64,000 nt of DNA from Anoplopoma fimbria. Lineage: Eukaryota > Chordata > Actinopteri > Perciformes > Anoplopomatidae. Positions 1-13,000 of this stretch are shown here, piece after piece (the first letter of the stretch is position 1; the number at the start of each line of letters is the position of its first letter). The translations under genes were made by a program, and so were the position numbers. Where the stretch lies: positions 13,577,826-13,641,825 of the forward strand of contig NC_072460.1 in the NCBI RefSeq assembly GCF_027596085.1, read 5' to 3'. The notes beneath the pieces were generated by a model. That model had not been told where the DNA came from, did no database searches, and saw nothing but the letters and a program-made list of their open reading frames with translations.

Positions 1-1779
1 TTGTTGCCTATGGCGGCCACCCTGAGTCAAGTGAAGAGGATAGCCGTCAGTGGTCATCAATAACAGGTCTGTGTGGTGTGGGTGGTGCAGGCTGTGTGGC
101 ATGTGTTTTAGAAGTGTTGGCCAGAGGCCCTCCGTCTCTGCAGCTCTGAAAATATGGTGTCATTAGCATGCGTGTCTCCATAACTGGGACTGTTGCTGAA
201 GAGGCCCAAACATATCTGGTATGCAGTGTTTAGGAGGCACGCAGACAGGATAATTGCTGGGCAGAAACTGGCCTTAGCTCCAGACTTTCAAGTGCTCATT
301 GCCTTTGAGCGTTTTACACCCCAAGTGGCTGAATAGCCCAGGGGAGACGAGGTCTGCATTGATTTATTGCTGACCCTTAGGTCCTTTTTTGTTTCTTAAG
401 ACCAAGGACAACTCAATCAGCCACCAAAGAAGTCTCAAAATTGGAGTTTTTAATATCATTAATGTTTGACTGAGTTAGCTGTTGCATAAAGGAATCTGAA
501 TGCCATAGAAGTAAACATGTAAAGCAAAGCGAGTGTGCTTAGCCTTTTCTCCCTGACTGGTGCATTCCTTGAAATGTTTGGCTGCATTTCATAACCACCG
601 CTGTGTCTCTCTGCCAGTACCAGTGATTAAACGCAAGAACAAAGTGTTCTCATTGATGTGGAGTAAGATTTGGAACCTTGTCGGGGTAAATCTGACACAG
701 TATTTACATACGTAATGATGTGTCGGTTAGCTTTTCTTTGTTACATCTTGATGCATGCCAAGCTGTTTAATAGTGCAGGACTACAAAGATCTTAGTTCTG
801 TTTCTTACTTTGCTATTCTTTTTTGTGTATTAATGCATAAGTGAGACCAAGTAAAACAACACCAAACGCTTAACCGTCATGTCTCCCTCTTCCTCTCCCC
901 TTGCCTCCCTCCTTGCCTCCCTCATATTCTTGTAAAAGCACACAAAAAACAGTTCATAATTAGTTGCATATGGTGCTCAACTGGCATACCCATTTATTTG
1001 TGTGTAAGCCAAGGCATATTTACAGTAAAATGTTATGTCTTGCTATAAACATATTTATTGTTACATTATACACTTGTGGGGATGGCACAGTGATTGACAC
1101 CACAATGAGGGAAAAAATAGAGGGGCTCTGTGTGACTTTTCATTCAAAGACAAAGGGTGAAAATAAAGTAAATACATCTTTGTCATTATGGTCTTGTTTG
1201 TGTTGGCAGAAATTTGTATTCAACATCTAGCATTTATTTCCTTAATTGGATGAAATGCAGAAACTGACTACAGTCAAAGCAACGATTGTGCAAAGTAATG
1301 CAAATGTTTTGTAAGAAATCTGCCTTAGTGTGAATTTCAGTTTTAGTTCTGACTGTCAGAGGTTTTGATTCAACTGACAACCTTTTTTTTACCCATCCCC
1401 AAATATTTTGATTTTAATTATTTTCTTTCAATATAATGCAAGCAAATGCAACAGATCTGATAAATTTGTCAAACAATTCTCTGACTTAGTCTTAGCCTGA
1501 TCTTAGATATTAGGGTTAGTATTCATTGGAGGTATATATTGTATTCAATTGCATAATATTATCCAGGGGTTCCTTCATTTTATCTACAAAGTCAGAATTT
1601 GTACGTCTAAGTAATTAAGTGTTCTATTTCACCATGTCAGGAGACAAAGAGCAACATATCCTCAAACAACTGTTCATGGAACATCTTAGAAAAGTTATTC
1701 TTTGTTTTTCGTATGCTTTCCCAGCAACACGTGTCAATTTCTGCATCTTAAATACAAATAGCATTTATTAACCTACCAT
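1..1779. other. Gene-free 5' flank
   Basis: AT-rich sequence with no open frame resembling a known protein and no exon-like structure. The longest short frame here (964-1230) begins with TTG rather than ATG and looks random. I see no RNA gene. It is the outer flank of the HoxC cluster. Confidence 0.5.
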
Positions 1780-2205
1780 CTTCACAGGAAACAACTTTGC
1801 TTGGTTTAGGCAACAAAACTACTTGGTTAGGTTCAAGAAGAGCGTGGTTTGGGTTAAACTAGCTGTGGAGTCTGGTGTTATGTACAGTAAGTACAGAAGT
1901 TACCAACTAACTTGAGTTTGGGTTAAAATAAATATTGTAGTGGCGTTATGTAAGTACAGAAGTTATGTGACTAATAACTCAATATTTAGGCTAAAATAAC
2001 AGAAGTTACATGACAAATAAATCAAAGTAAAGGTTTAACCCAGGCGTCCGCATAGACCTTCTCCCTATGTGGCTTTAGTCAGTGTTTATACTTGCTTGGT
2101 TGTGTTTACGTGGAATAAATACAAATACATTTTGTGACATAAATTACAGTGCATTCATTTTGGTAGGTATGCCTACGAAAACGGTGTATGAGAACAGCCT
2201 GCAAA
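1780..2205 (+). repeat. Decayed interspersed repeat, percomorph type
   Basis: Contains the phrase ggtttaggcaacaaaact, then ggttaggtt and gtggtttgggttaaa, and ends near tatgagaacagcctg. I recognise this order of phrases from a very common dispersed repeat of percomorph fish genomes. Inside it the units around aagtacagaagttac recur three times in diverged form (about 1890, 1955 and 1990). No coding capacity is seen. The family name is not claimed; recognition is from memory and the edges are approximate. Confidence 0.6.
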
Positions 2206-4124
2206 GTGACACATAGTTATCTGAGTCCACACAGTCTTTTGCTGACTACAAGGATATTGTACACTTGGATACATTTTGATATCTGTTCAAAGAAATCTAA
2301 ATGATCTAATTATCTGTGCATTATAAATGTATTGTTGTTGCCTCAGCCAGCTCAGTCCAAACTGGTGAGGAGCTTTTGGCTTGTCTCAGGACTTACCTCA
2401 AATTAGAGCCAGAATATCAGTCTGTTTAAACAAACCCCTGCTTAGCCCTCCAAGGTATGGCTTGAAGTATGCTCAGCCTCAGCCAGCAGCCGTTACTTGC
2501 CAGCACTATAAATGCCCAGATGTCAGTACCTAACCAAAGCTTGACATGAGGAAAAATGATTAAGACAAGCAGATTCTCCGATACACACAAAACACCAACA
2601 GCTGTTGTGAGATAAATATTTCCCTGAGTTTATCGGATCCGTTCAATCCATCAGAACTGACGGAACAACTCTTTTCAAACAGTATCTTTTAAAGTATCTA
2701 CGTATATGGGATCCACAATGCTCTACTGTTCCCATACAGGTAAATTACTCATTTACAATATACTCAAGAGTTTTGATTGAAACTTGTAATCATTGTGACA
2801 TTTGACTTATTCAATTACCAGCCAGAAATAAATAGTGAAATAGCTCTCTGCTTATTTGATTAGAGGCTACCTAATGGCTTCCATGTTTCTCTGAAATGGT
2901 AAGTAGTGTTGGTGGACAGCGGTAGTGAAAAAGAGTGACATCACCATATGTAACTGGAAACATGATGTATAATTACTATTAGTATCAGTCATTGCTGTAA
3001 TGGAACGGGAGTTGAACTCCTTCACGTGTGTCAAAAAAAGACAGGAAACATTTCTGAATAATTAATATGGAAAAGTTGTGGAAGCCTTGGTTGAGCCGTG
3101 TTGTGTTAAGACACATTTCCTACATTTGGTCAGAAAAGTGACGAGTAAAGGTGAATCCTTTTCTGTTAGTGCAGTTTGAACTCCACCCGCATGCCCAAAC
3201 AACTCCCCAGAGCCACACTGTACTCAACCTTTCTTTGATGAAAAACAAAGGGTTTTGTGGTCTGATTAAAAAATAATACTTTTTTTTTTTTTTTTTTTTT
3301 TGCAAGGATTTTATGACAATGGTATATGCATATACTTGTGTAATTATTCAAAGGAACACATTAAGGCTCCAGACATGGGCGTGTGCTCATGCAGACATGG
3401 AAAACAGTAAAGTAGAGGGAAAACTTCTTGGCAGTAGAGAATTAAAGATCATGTCAAATGACTGTAAGTGGTTAACTCTAGAGGTACGGTAGTGGCAGTC
3501 AAGAGTGATTCGCCACAGAAAGTGAGTCAGAATCACAGCTTTTGCAGTTTAAGACGACTTGAAGAACCCTTGCCAAATCCAATCATAAATAAACAGACAA
3601 CCTCCCACCGAAAGTTAAAACAAGAGATTGGGGTAAATTTCATTCCTGAATTTATAGCCTTAGTATTTTACACAAAAACTGACAGTAAGTGACTGTTAAA
3701 CAAGATTAAAAAAAACAGTTTATTGATTGTAAAAGGTCTAGTAAAGAAGAGCTCTATTTTTGAATTACGATGTGATGAAAAAACTGTGAAAAGCTATGGC
3801 TCATGAAATATCTATAAATACTCGATAATATAGCCCAAAACAGAAGTCGAGGCTTTGTATAATAGTTTTTGGTACACCTAATTTGAAACGAGAACACATA
3901 CTAAAATATGGTTTCTATGTTATAGTCCATGTATGTGTCAGTCAAACATTTAGCCAAAAAAAGATTTTTCCAGGTACAAGTCCGTCTCGATAGTGAAATA
4001 GAATATATCCTGCTCCTCAGATAATCAACAATAAAGAACTAATTTGAAACGCATCCAGTAGGAAATGCACTTCATGCTCAAAGGTATGTAAGCCTAAACT
4101 GATTACAAGAAATGTATGTAGTCG
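2206..4124. other. Gene-free flank
   Basis: No gene or RNA recognised. A 22-base poly(T) run at 3280-3301 is the only simple repeat of note. Short frames here look random in composition and match no family I know. Confidence 0.45.
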
Positions 4125-4520
4125 CTGTGACGGCACACGTTGGCTTGTTGACGGCTGTTTTGAAGCCTTAAGTTGGACATTGTGGCCATCAGCATCTGGG
4201 TTTTTGGCGTCCGTTATATTGGCTTTATGCAAGTGACGATGGGGTGGATCTAAGTAAGACCGCACAACCTACGACGCTTAATTAGACATTTTTTGGCCAC
4301 CACAAAGGCTTCCGTTCTTTCATGAACTGAAAAATGTGAAAGGGTTTTTGTTGTAAGACGAAAACACGGACAACTCCCAGACCAGACAACACTGTGGTAG
4401 CTACCTGTCAATCACAAGGTAGCCACACCCTAAAGCATACCCTTCTGTATTGTCTGTTTTACTCTAAATAGGACAATAATAATAATACCAAATTAATATC
4501 AAGATGTATGGAAGAGGTAA
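4125..4520 (+). repeat. Interspersed repeat fragment, percomorph type
   Basis: Includes ggctgttttgaagcctt (about 4150), then gtcaatcacaaggtagcca and ccctaaagcataccct (about 4408-4443), and actctaaataggac. This order of phrases is familiar from a widespread noncoding teleost repeat. It has accumulated substitutions and small gaps and abuts the next repeat at 4526. Edges are approximate. Confidence 0.6.
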
Positions 4521-4525
4521 GGTAA

Positions 4526-4900
4526 GCTAAGGTTGCTAGGTAACGTTAGCTTGTGATAGAGGGAAGCGTTGGGTAAAGAACGGGGATCTCAGACCTTCTG
4601 TCCTCATGTAGCGTATTCACATTTAACCAACAGATGTTGCTGGTGAGCTTTCCAACCATTATATCCTCACTTCCACTGTAACTATAGTTTAAGAAACATC
4701 TCAAAAATGCATTTTTTTTTAAATCCTGATGCTTCGGCCTGGCGGCCCTTGCAGTACAGTGGTAGAAACCCTGCATTTTTAGGTCCCTCCTAAAATCTAA
4801 CCTACCTCGGTAATTACAGGCCCATGTCAAAACTTTATTTCATTTATGAGCTATTGAGAAACTAAAAAATATTAAATGATCGGACACTTAATACAGATGC
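4526..4900 (+). repeat. Dispersed repeat, copy 1 of a direct pair
   Basis: Begins gctaaggttgctaggtaacg and ends at cttaatacagatgc. The same series of blocks, with about 20-30% divergence and indels by eye, recurs at about 8870-9290. Shared blocks include gaccttctgt, ttaaccaacag followed by tgttgctggtgagctt, cctgatgctt, and acaggcccatgtcaaaactt. The copies are diverged, so insertion or duplication is not recent. No coding capacity; class unknown. Confidence 0.75.
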
Positions 4901-7900
4901 CATTGCTGGATGGCTTGGGCTTGGCCGAAAGATGTGACACAAGACCAGATGATCAGAGTTTATGAAAATGAAGCGCAGTCATGATACAGACACTTCACAC
5001 ACCAGAGATAACGCAGACCTTAGGATGTGCATTAAACCAGTGCTAAACCCTTTATATTAGTCAGCCATCACTCTGTCACTTTTAGAAGAGAATTCAGTCT
5101 GCAATTTAGTTCATACACTTCACTGATAAACAAAGAATTGGTCAGTAACACTGGGCTTCATGATCAAAGCAAGTTTTTGTATCATGTCAAAACTTCAGTC
5201 AATACACTGTCTGTCCCTCTACCACTGTCTCCCCCTCTCTAAATGCATTGAAAAAAGGTTGAAAGTGCAGTATGGGAATATTTCACTCAACCAACACCAA
5301 TAAAGGGTGTGTGTGATACATGCATAGGGGTGGCTGTACACCTGTTTCATCAACACCACCGGTGTCACATTAGGCCACAACATGGATTTGCAATTCAGTC
5401 TTTACAATGATAAACACACGTTTTGTGTTTAGCACACATAGATACAACCACAGATGAGCTTAGGCTCTCCCATACATGTTTTACTGTCTATAGTAACAGC
5501 CATTCTACCGACGTTCTGTCAAGTGCATTTGTACAGTACTGGTACAGAAGCATCTGCACTGCATATTTTCAAACTATGTCTTCATGTGGGTTAAGAAGCA
5601 AAAGCTTATGTCAGCTTTCGGTATCTTCAAAGATGTTAATTATTTGTAGTGTAATGTAATTCCTATTTTGGCTGTGTTTTTAAAAGAGGCAAAAAAAAAC
5701 ATTGAAATAATATGACACAAAAAATAAGTTTGTTCCACATATTCTTTATTGCTGTGATCCAGGTAGCACAGCAATAAAATTCAGTCAAACTCAAAACAAC
5801 AGCATGGCTGTGACTTAAACTGAATTATTACAGTTAAGGGATGGTTCCTCTTCTGAAATCACATGTAGGTCTAGACCTCATTTTCATTCTTGTTTGGAGC
5901 CAATAAACACATCCTTTTTTTAAATATCGCTTTCTTTCTAAATGTTTCCTACCATTGCCAACAGAGGGAACATTTATCCAATCATGTCAGCATGGGAATA
6001 TCAATGGCTCTTTTTGAAATGATAATGTTGAAAATGTCTCCATTTTCATATTTAATAAAATATATGCTTAAAAGCAAGTTTTATGTTGGACTTTGTGTTA
6101 TTCTGAAACCAACACATTAAGTATTGTTATATCATTTTAACTGCAAATGTATATCTGTCCCAAATATCTGTTATTGGTCTCCTTAGCTACTAACAATCAA
6201 TACCAGAATTGGCGTTAAAAAACATATCTGTCAATCCCTAGTACACTGATTGATTTCTTTTAAGATGGCTATGGTACAAGTCCGTCACTTTGCATTTTGC
6301 GTCTGAGTTGTAGTCCAGTTGCCTATAGGCCACCACTAGCTCGGTTCATTTTAAATATAGACATTTCAAATCAGCGCTGATAATGGACAAAGAAAAAACA
6401 AAAGAATAGGCTAAGTATGACCAGATTACATATTTGCTTTTGTTTAAGAAGCTTGATTTCATCTGAATAAAATAACAAAATCTTTAAAACGACTTATAAA
6501 TTCCCATCAAATCGCATTTTATCCAGTGTCTGTATGTGCAATTAACTGTTTTCCTGTTAAACAGTTAAATAAACATTAAAGGGGAGAAGAAAACTGAATT
6601 ATTACAGTTTTCCGGATCACCCACCTCCACCTTTCAATGTAGTATTGAAATTGTAAAGTGAGCCAATGTACATTTTGCAAACTACACTTGAAATGGGAAG
6701 TTTAATCAAGTCATCTATTTCTATCCCTCTCTGTATCTGTATGTCTGTTTATCTGAACTGTAAACCAATCAAATCATTCTTCTTGATTTATGCTTTTAAC
6801 TGCAGCTGGGTTGAGTCTTCTTGTGTGCATTTATAGCCACCTTGCTTTGTGTGTGCAGTGCAGGCTGGTGTGTGCCTAGGTTGTCATAGAAAAGAACTGG
6901 CTAACCATACAGAAGTGAGAATGGCTTTGACTTCTCATCAAAGTCTATTTTAAGAAAGCAAATAAGCAAATTTCCAAATTCCAGATTTCATAATTCAATT
7001 TTAACACTAAATTTACAACAGCTGGTATTGTGACAAACAATGTTCTATCCTACTGACCCCCTTTCTGTTTGTAAACATGCCAACATTTGTGTGGGCGCAG
7101 TATAGATGGCAGCTGAACAATGCTCTTGACAGCTTAGTTAATGCTACCTAGCAAGTTTTGTTGGCTTTTTACTTTTTTTAAAGGCTGAAGAAAATAAGAG
7201 TTTCAGGACCATATTAGCCAACCCCTCAGTCACTGGCAGACTACTTTGGAGGGGGGACAGCAGACTGGAGCTCCCGAGAGGATGGCTGGTGAGCTAGCTA
7301 GCTTGTCCATCTCCAGAGCTGGCCAGTTGGCCTGCTGGTACCCAGCTCTGCTGCTTTTGTTAGTTTTCTGTAGCCCCTATAACTTTAGCATGTTGGAAGT
7401 GGTCAGCCTGAGTAAAATGTAACAACTTCATCCAGACATTCTTTTCACAGTGTAGGAAGGCAAATATCAGATAAAGGACAACTTTGTTTGAATGGTTTTC
7501 TGTTACCAGTGTTGAATGGAAGCTAGGGGGAATTAGCAGCCCAGCCAATTAGCCAGCCGTCCACTGTTTTGTTTGCTGGTTTCAGCATTGCGGGCCTTCT
7601 GTTCCTCTCTCAAATAGTTTAGTCTATAAGTAACATTTCTCTCCATCTCTCTAATAGTAAAGCGTTCTATGTGAACAGTGAGCTTAGCCCACCGCTGCGG
7701 TGCATCAGTTTTGAAGGCCGAGGTCGTTGGCTGAAGGCTAAGCTAAACTATAAGTAACATTTTATCTCTATCTCTGAAACACTTCGCCGATATTGCAGCC
7801 TGATGGATCCTAGAATCACAGTTTATAACCTCAAATGTATTGATTCTGGCACCCAACAACACAGCAGATGACATTTTACATTTGGAACTGTAGTGCTCTA

Positions 7901-8109
7901 CCCCAAGGTGATTTGTGTTTGCCACAAGTCATTCCTTTGCTTTGCCTCCAGCTAAGTCAGCTGAATAATATTAGGCCTACCTGGACTCCTGCATTAGAAC
8001 TCTGTTTGATTGGGACTCAGTAAATTCTCCACTCTTTAGCTGTAGATTTTTAGCCATGTTAGTGGCATTGCTATAGATGGTTCAGTCTGTCGATTGGTCC
8101 AGACTGAAG
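4901..8109. other. Gene-free flank
   Basis: No gene recognised. At 7103-7117 there is a weak CTCF-like core (AGATGGCAGC). A diverged local duplication (ctataagtaacattt followed by a tctct-rich tail) appears at about 7624-7652 and 7749-7775. Otherwise ordinary AT-rich intergenic sequence. Confidence 0.45.
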
Positions 8110-8560
8110 TATCAACACCTATCCAATGGATTGCTGTGAATTCAATGTCTAATATACAGATTTCCATGTTGTCCAGAGGATCATCCTAATGACTTTGGTG
8201 ATTACCTGACTTTTAATCGAATGCCACAATAAGGTTCACTTGGGCGTATTTGTGTTTTATTGAATACAAGATGAATTGTATAATGACTTTGATGGTCCCT
8301 TAATTTTGCCTCCAGCAGCATCATTGAGTCAATACTTTGGTTTCCGATGAAATACCCGCAAAACTAATCACATTCCCATTAGCCTCAGTTGCGCTTAATG
8401 TTAAGTGGTTGTTAGACAATGTTAGCATGCTGACATGGTAATCTAAGGTGGTTAACATGTTTGAGATTATACCTGCTCAGCATGCTAGCAATATCATGGT
8501 GAGCATGTTAGCATGCTGACATTAGCATTTAGCTCAAAGCACCATTTTATTTAGGTGCGG
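8110..8560 (-). repeat. Widespread teleost interspersed repeat, minus copy
   Basis: Reading the minus strand gives gaggctaatgggaatgtgat then tagttttg, atttcatcggaaaccaaagt, and a stretch with repeated gttagcatgctgacatt-like words on the + strand at 8422-8530. I recognise this as a repeat present in very many copies in percomorph genomes. A second copy in the opposite orientation lies at about 9871-10070. Noncoding and decayed; edges approximate. Confidence 0.65.
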
Positions 8561-8869
8561 TCTCACATAGCTAATGTCATGGCTTAAGACCCTTGGTCTT
8601 GTTTGAATGTGACTGTAACATTGTCTCGGGTAATGTCCCATTAAATATAAGTGTATACATTGAGAATGAGATTTTCTTTGCTTATAATTGCACGGTTTCC
8701 ACTTGAATTTCTTTGAACCGGTGGCAAATATCTTTTAATGTGGCCTGTTGCTCTGACTATGCTTTAGACTGACTGATTAAAGCTAAGGACCTGACAGTTT
8801 CTATGCTGATTTTAAAAAAGCTCCAACACAGATTCTATAGTGCATATTAGTTATTGACAGTTTGGCTAG

Positions 8870-9290
8870 CTAGCTAAGGTTGCTAGGTAACGTTAACTTG
8901 CGATAATTGGAAGCATGACGGTAAAGGGCACTGATCTCTGACCTTCTGTTTTCCTTTCGTGAGTTCACATTTTAACCAACAGCTGTTGCTGGTGAGCTTT
9001 TAAACCATTACATTTAAGTTTCCAACTGAGCCTCTCTATTGTAAAGGTAATTTTGAAAAACAGCTTTAAAAGATATTCTTAAAATAATTCCTGATGCTTA
9101 TGTCCAGCGGGGGTTAACTAAGGCAGTGCTTGCGTTACACTGGAGGAAACCTTGCCTTGTTAGGCCACTCCTGAAACATAACTGAGACAGGGAGGTCCTC
9201 TTTAATAACAGGCCCATGTCAAAACTTTCTCATATATACGAAATACTGGGAAGCTAAAAAAGGGTGATTTAAGACCTAATACAGATGCCT
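8870..9290 (+). repeat. Dispersed repeat, copy 2 of a direct pair
   Basis: Diverged second copy of the element at 4526-4900. Both open with gctaaggttgctaggtaacg and both close with aatacagatgcc-like sequence. This copy has extra short insertions (for example around 9100-9120), making it about 45 bases longer. No open reading frame is shared by the two copies. Confidence 0.75.
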
Positions 9291-9870
9291 GTCAAGCTAA
9301 ATTAAATTAATGCCTTAAAAGAATGCCACTGGACATTGACCAAGTGATTTCTATTGCATTTCACTTTACGGCAAGAGACTAAGTCAAAGATCCAACATCT
9401 TTAATAAAGAATGGTTGAAAACACCAATCCCCCTTTATAGTATTTAATTAGTGTTTCACTCAGTGGGCAATGGTGAGACCAATCAAGTATAATATAGGAG
9501 AGTGACGAAGCTACAATTTCATACCTTCTATACTGCATGGCTAATTTTCAAAAAAAATTCTAACCGTGCAACCATCTTTAGTTACATTCTTAGATAATGT
9601 TTTGGGTGGTCTGAAAAAATATGTCTTGGCTGCCATACATTCTCTGAATCTGAGTCAGCCAACCCTGCCTCTGAGTCAGAGGAGTGCTCACAAATCATTT
9701 ACACAACTGGTGGCAGCACAACCGCCTCAGTAATAAAGCGCCCCTACTCAGAATTCTGGTATCTTCTTTGTCCCGTAAACTGGTCACATGTTGCCTCATT
9801 CATTAACCAGACTAGTTTATACATCCATGCTAGCAGGTCTGTACGGCTGTACTGAGGCACAGCAGTGCTT

Positions 9871-10070
9871 TGATCTCAATGCTCACAATGGCATGCTAAC
9901 TTGTGCACAATGACAATGATAACATGCAGGTATAATGTTTAACATGTTCACCATCTTAGTTTAGCATTGTCGTATGCTAACATCAGCACTAAACACAAAT
10001 TACAGCTGATGCTGTTGTAAATGTCATTAGTTTTGCCTGCATTTGATAACAAAGCAGTATGTTGGAGAAA
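9871..10070 (+). repeat. Widespread teleost interspersed repeat, plus copy
   Basis: Contains ggcatgctaac, gtatgctaacatcagcact, aaacacaaattacagctgat and aaatgtcattagttttgcc. These are the complement of the words in the copy at 8110-8560, so the two form an inverted pair about 1.3 kb apart. Only the central part of the element is preserved here. Confidence 0.65.
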
Positions 10071-13000
10071 AAAAACAGACCTTATGTTGGTGCTAGATAG
10101 AAAGTTAGAGCAACTTTTAAAGTACCAACAATGAGAGAAAAAATGAAATCTGTCCGTCTCAGTGTTTCCCAAGGGGTTTGTGAGACTATGGGGGGTGGCA
10201 TCCTTCCCTGGAAGACAATTAGTAGATTTCAAAGTTAAATCCATAAACATGGTGCACTTTAAGAGATAAATTAAAAGGGTTGATGTATGAAGAACTTTTT
10301 GCTCCTGTTAACGATTTTATGCTCGATCTAATATATACTTAAGTAAAGTGCAAGTCCCACACAATTATAGTTAAGTATTTCCATGTATATAACTTCATAC
10401 TTATACTCCACTACATCTCAGAGGTAGTTATTGAACTTTAACGTCATTATTTATTTATCTATTGACAATAATAATATGGTAAATGAGGCAGGGTCCGTGT
10501 TTCAAGATGCACTGGGTGAGTTATTTACGTTGTAAAGTTATTTTATAAAACTCATATTGTTTCACACCGGTTTGATTGCATGCCATTCCCATTTTTCTAG
10601 CCATTTCCCAACTGTCCACTGCATTTTGAATAGTGTTATACTGTATACTGTAGTTTTTAAGTGAAAGGTAACTAGAAACACAACTACCTACATACTTTAA
10701 TTAATATGATTGCTTTGTCATAATTTCATATCTTAAGATGTTGAAAGTAACAGCAGACATTGTTTCTTTAGATCTGCGACAATTTGTTTCTTTGCTTGAT
10801 GTTGATGTTTCCTAAATGCAGTAAAGAAGGCAAAGGAAATGCAAGAAATTTCTATATGAAACTCTTTTCCCCTCTGAATTTCATACCAATATTTTGGTTT
10901 TATCCTTTTTCCTAGTTCACTAGTTCTGTACACAGATGTTTGTGCATTTGTTGGTCAGGCACTTCTAAGTATTACTGTCCAGTAATACCAAACAAAGTAG
11001 ACCTATCACATTATGTCAATTGCCGAGCAGTTTTTTCAGACTTCATATACATTACTTAGTGATTGATGCCTGCAAAAACAGACCATGGCTCACTCTCTGA
11101 TTGCCTGTTTACAGGGCTCTGACATTTTTATAGCCCTCCTAATACCATTACAAAGTATTGCTCCAGCAGCGGAGCTCTCGCCTTTCCTGTAGAATTAGAT
11201 ACAAAAGGCTGTCTGCTGTGATTACTTGAAGCAGCAGAGTTGTGAAAATGAGTTTTTGTTGAGGCTGCATGAGGACTTATCGACATTTTGACCACCACAT
11301 TGTTGACGATTGTCTGGCAGATTTAACTTGAGACCAAAAGAACGCTAACATGCATGTAGACAGAAGATTATATTTATGTCAAAGTTGAGATGTAAAAAAT
11401 ATGTACAATAATATCTAAAAACACCTAATGTTCTCACTGTTTAAGGGTCACAACAATGCTCATCCATGAATTGTATTAATGCAATTAATTGTAAATGATG
11501 CTCACAATACTGGACCGGTCGTAGCATGTTAAGTTCAGGCTGATGTCCTATCAGCCATAGGGTTGTATAATCGAATGCAGATGCATCACAGATGGCTGCA
11601 ACTCGTTTATTTTTTATTATTAAGTTGTTTTTTTTCTATTTTCAATATTACACTTTGATGACAAAAGTCTCAAACCCCAAAGTATTTCCTTTACTTTAGG
11701 GAGAAAATGAAACTTTGAAAAGCATTTTGCTTTCAAAAATGACTCAAGATTGTTAACGATCATTTTCTGATGAAAGATTAGTGATAGTTTTGACTTTACG
11801 AGTCCTTAGTGAAAAACTTGATAGTGGAGGAAAAGGTTGATATTGAGAATTATCTTCTCCGGATTTAATGTTGATTATTGTTATGAGACAAATGTTGGAA
11901 CCAAAGTTGCGCTCTGTGATAAGCAACTGCGAGCAGTACACTGATATAAAAGGAAAACACCTGTATGTCAAGCTGAGGAGCTCCTCTTGGTTTGTGAGAA
12001 TCTTGGTGGAGATCGATTGACCAAATTAACAGACAAATGTAAACAACTGCCACACAAATTAATTTATTACTGGGAATGCTCTTAAATCATTTTTTGTGTT
12101 GTATGTGCAGAAAGGTTTTAAGCAAACTCAAGTATGACATTTATTAAGATTCATCGTCTGGGAACCATAAATGTTTGTACAAAATGCTGTCAATCCATCC
12201 AGGAGATGTGTCTTCACTGGGTTAATTAAACTGACTAAGTAAAAGTAGCATACGTTCCCTAAGACAAAACTTCCTTTAGCTGCCTCACAGTAACGGTGTT
12301 CCGGTTTGTGTTATCTATAGCTCGACACCGCAAAGGGACGTCACTGCATCTCTGGTAGATGAATGTCGACACAGCAACCCAGATGTGAAGAAAAATCCTA
12401 AATCAGAGAAACGGTGTTGGGTCTGTCATTTTGCTATGATGGCTCTGTTGCAAGACAGACACCTTTCGGGGCTCAGTTCTGCTGTCTAGCAGAGACAATA
12501 TTGTTTGGTCAGCGTGGTTACCCCCCCGCTGTGAGGCACACTGGTAATGCCCACAACATTCCACACCACCGTGCTTTAGTGTGATCCACTCAGCGAGGGA
12601 ATAATAGAGTGCCCCATTCACGCTAATGAAAGCACTGCAAATTTGCTTTGGTATCTATTTGGTATTTTTTGGCATCTACAATTTGCAAGTTTGTATAACT
12701 GTTCTGTTTGTATTTCAATGTAATAACTTACTTACTCTCTGAATTCTTTTTAACCACATTTTCAGGACTTTCGTTAAATTCAAATTTGCATATTCGTTTG
12801 TGTGGTTAATTTATAATCGAGTATTACTTCCAGATTAATGCAGATATCACCAGTCAATTTTTATTTTCGTTGTCCTCTGTTTGATGACTTGAACCACAGT
12901 CTTGCTGCTCCTCGTGTAACTGAATGGAAAGTGTCAGTTGAAAAAAACACTCAATGGGATAGTATTTTTCTCATTTTCTTATTATTATATTCCTTTATTG

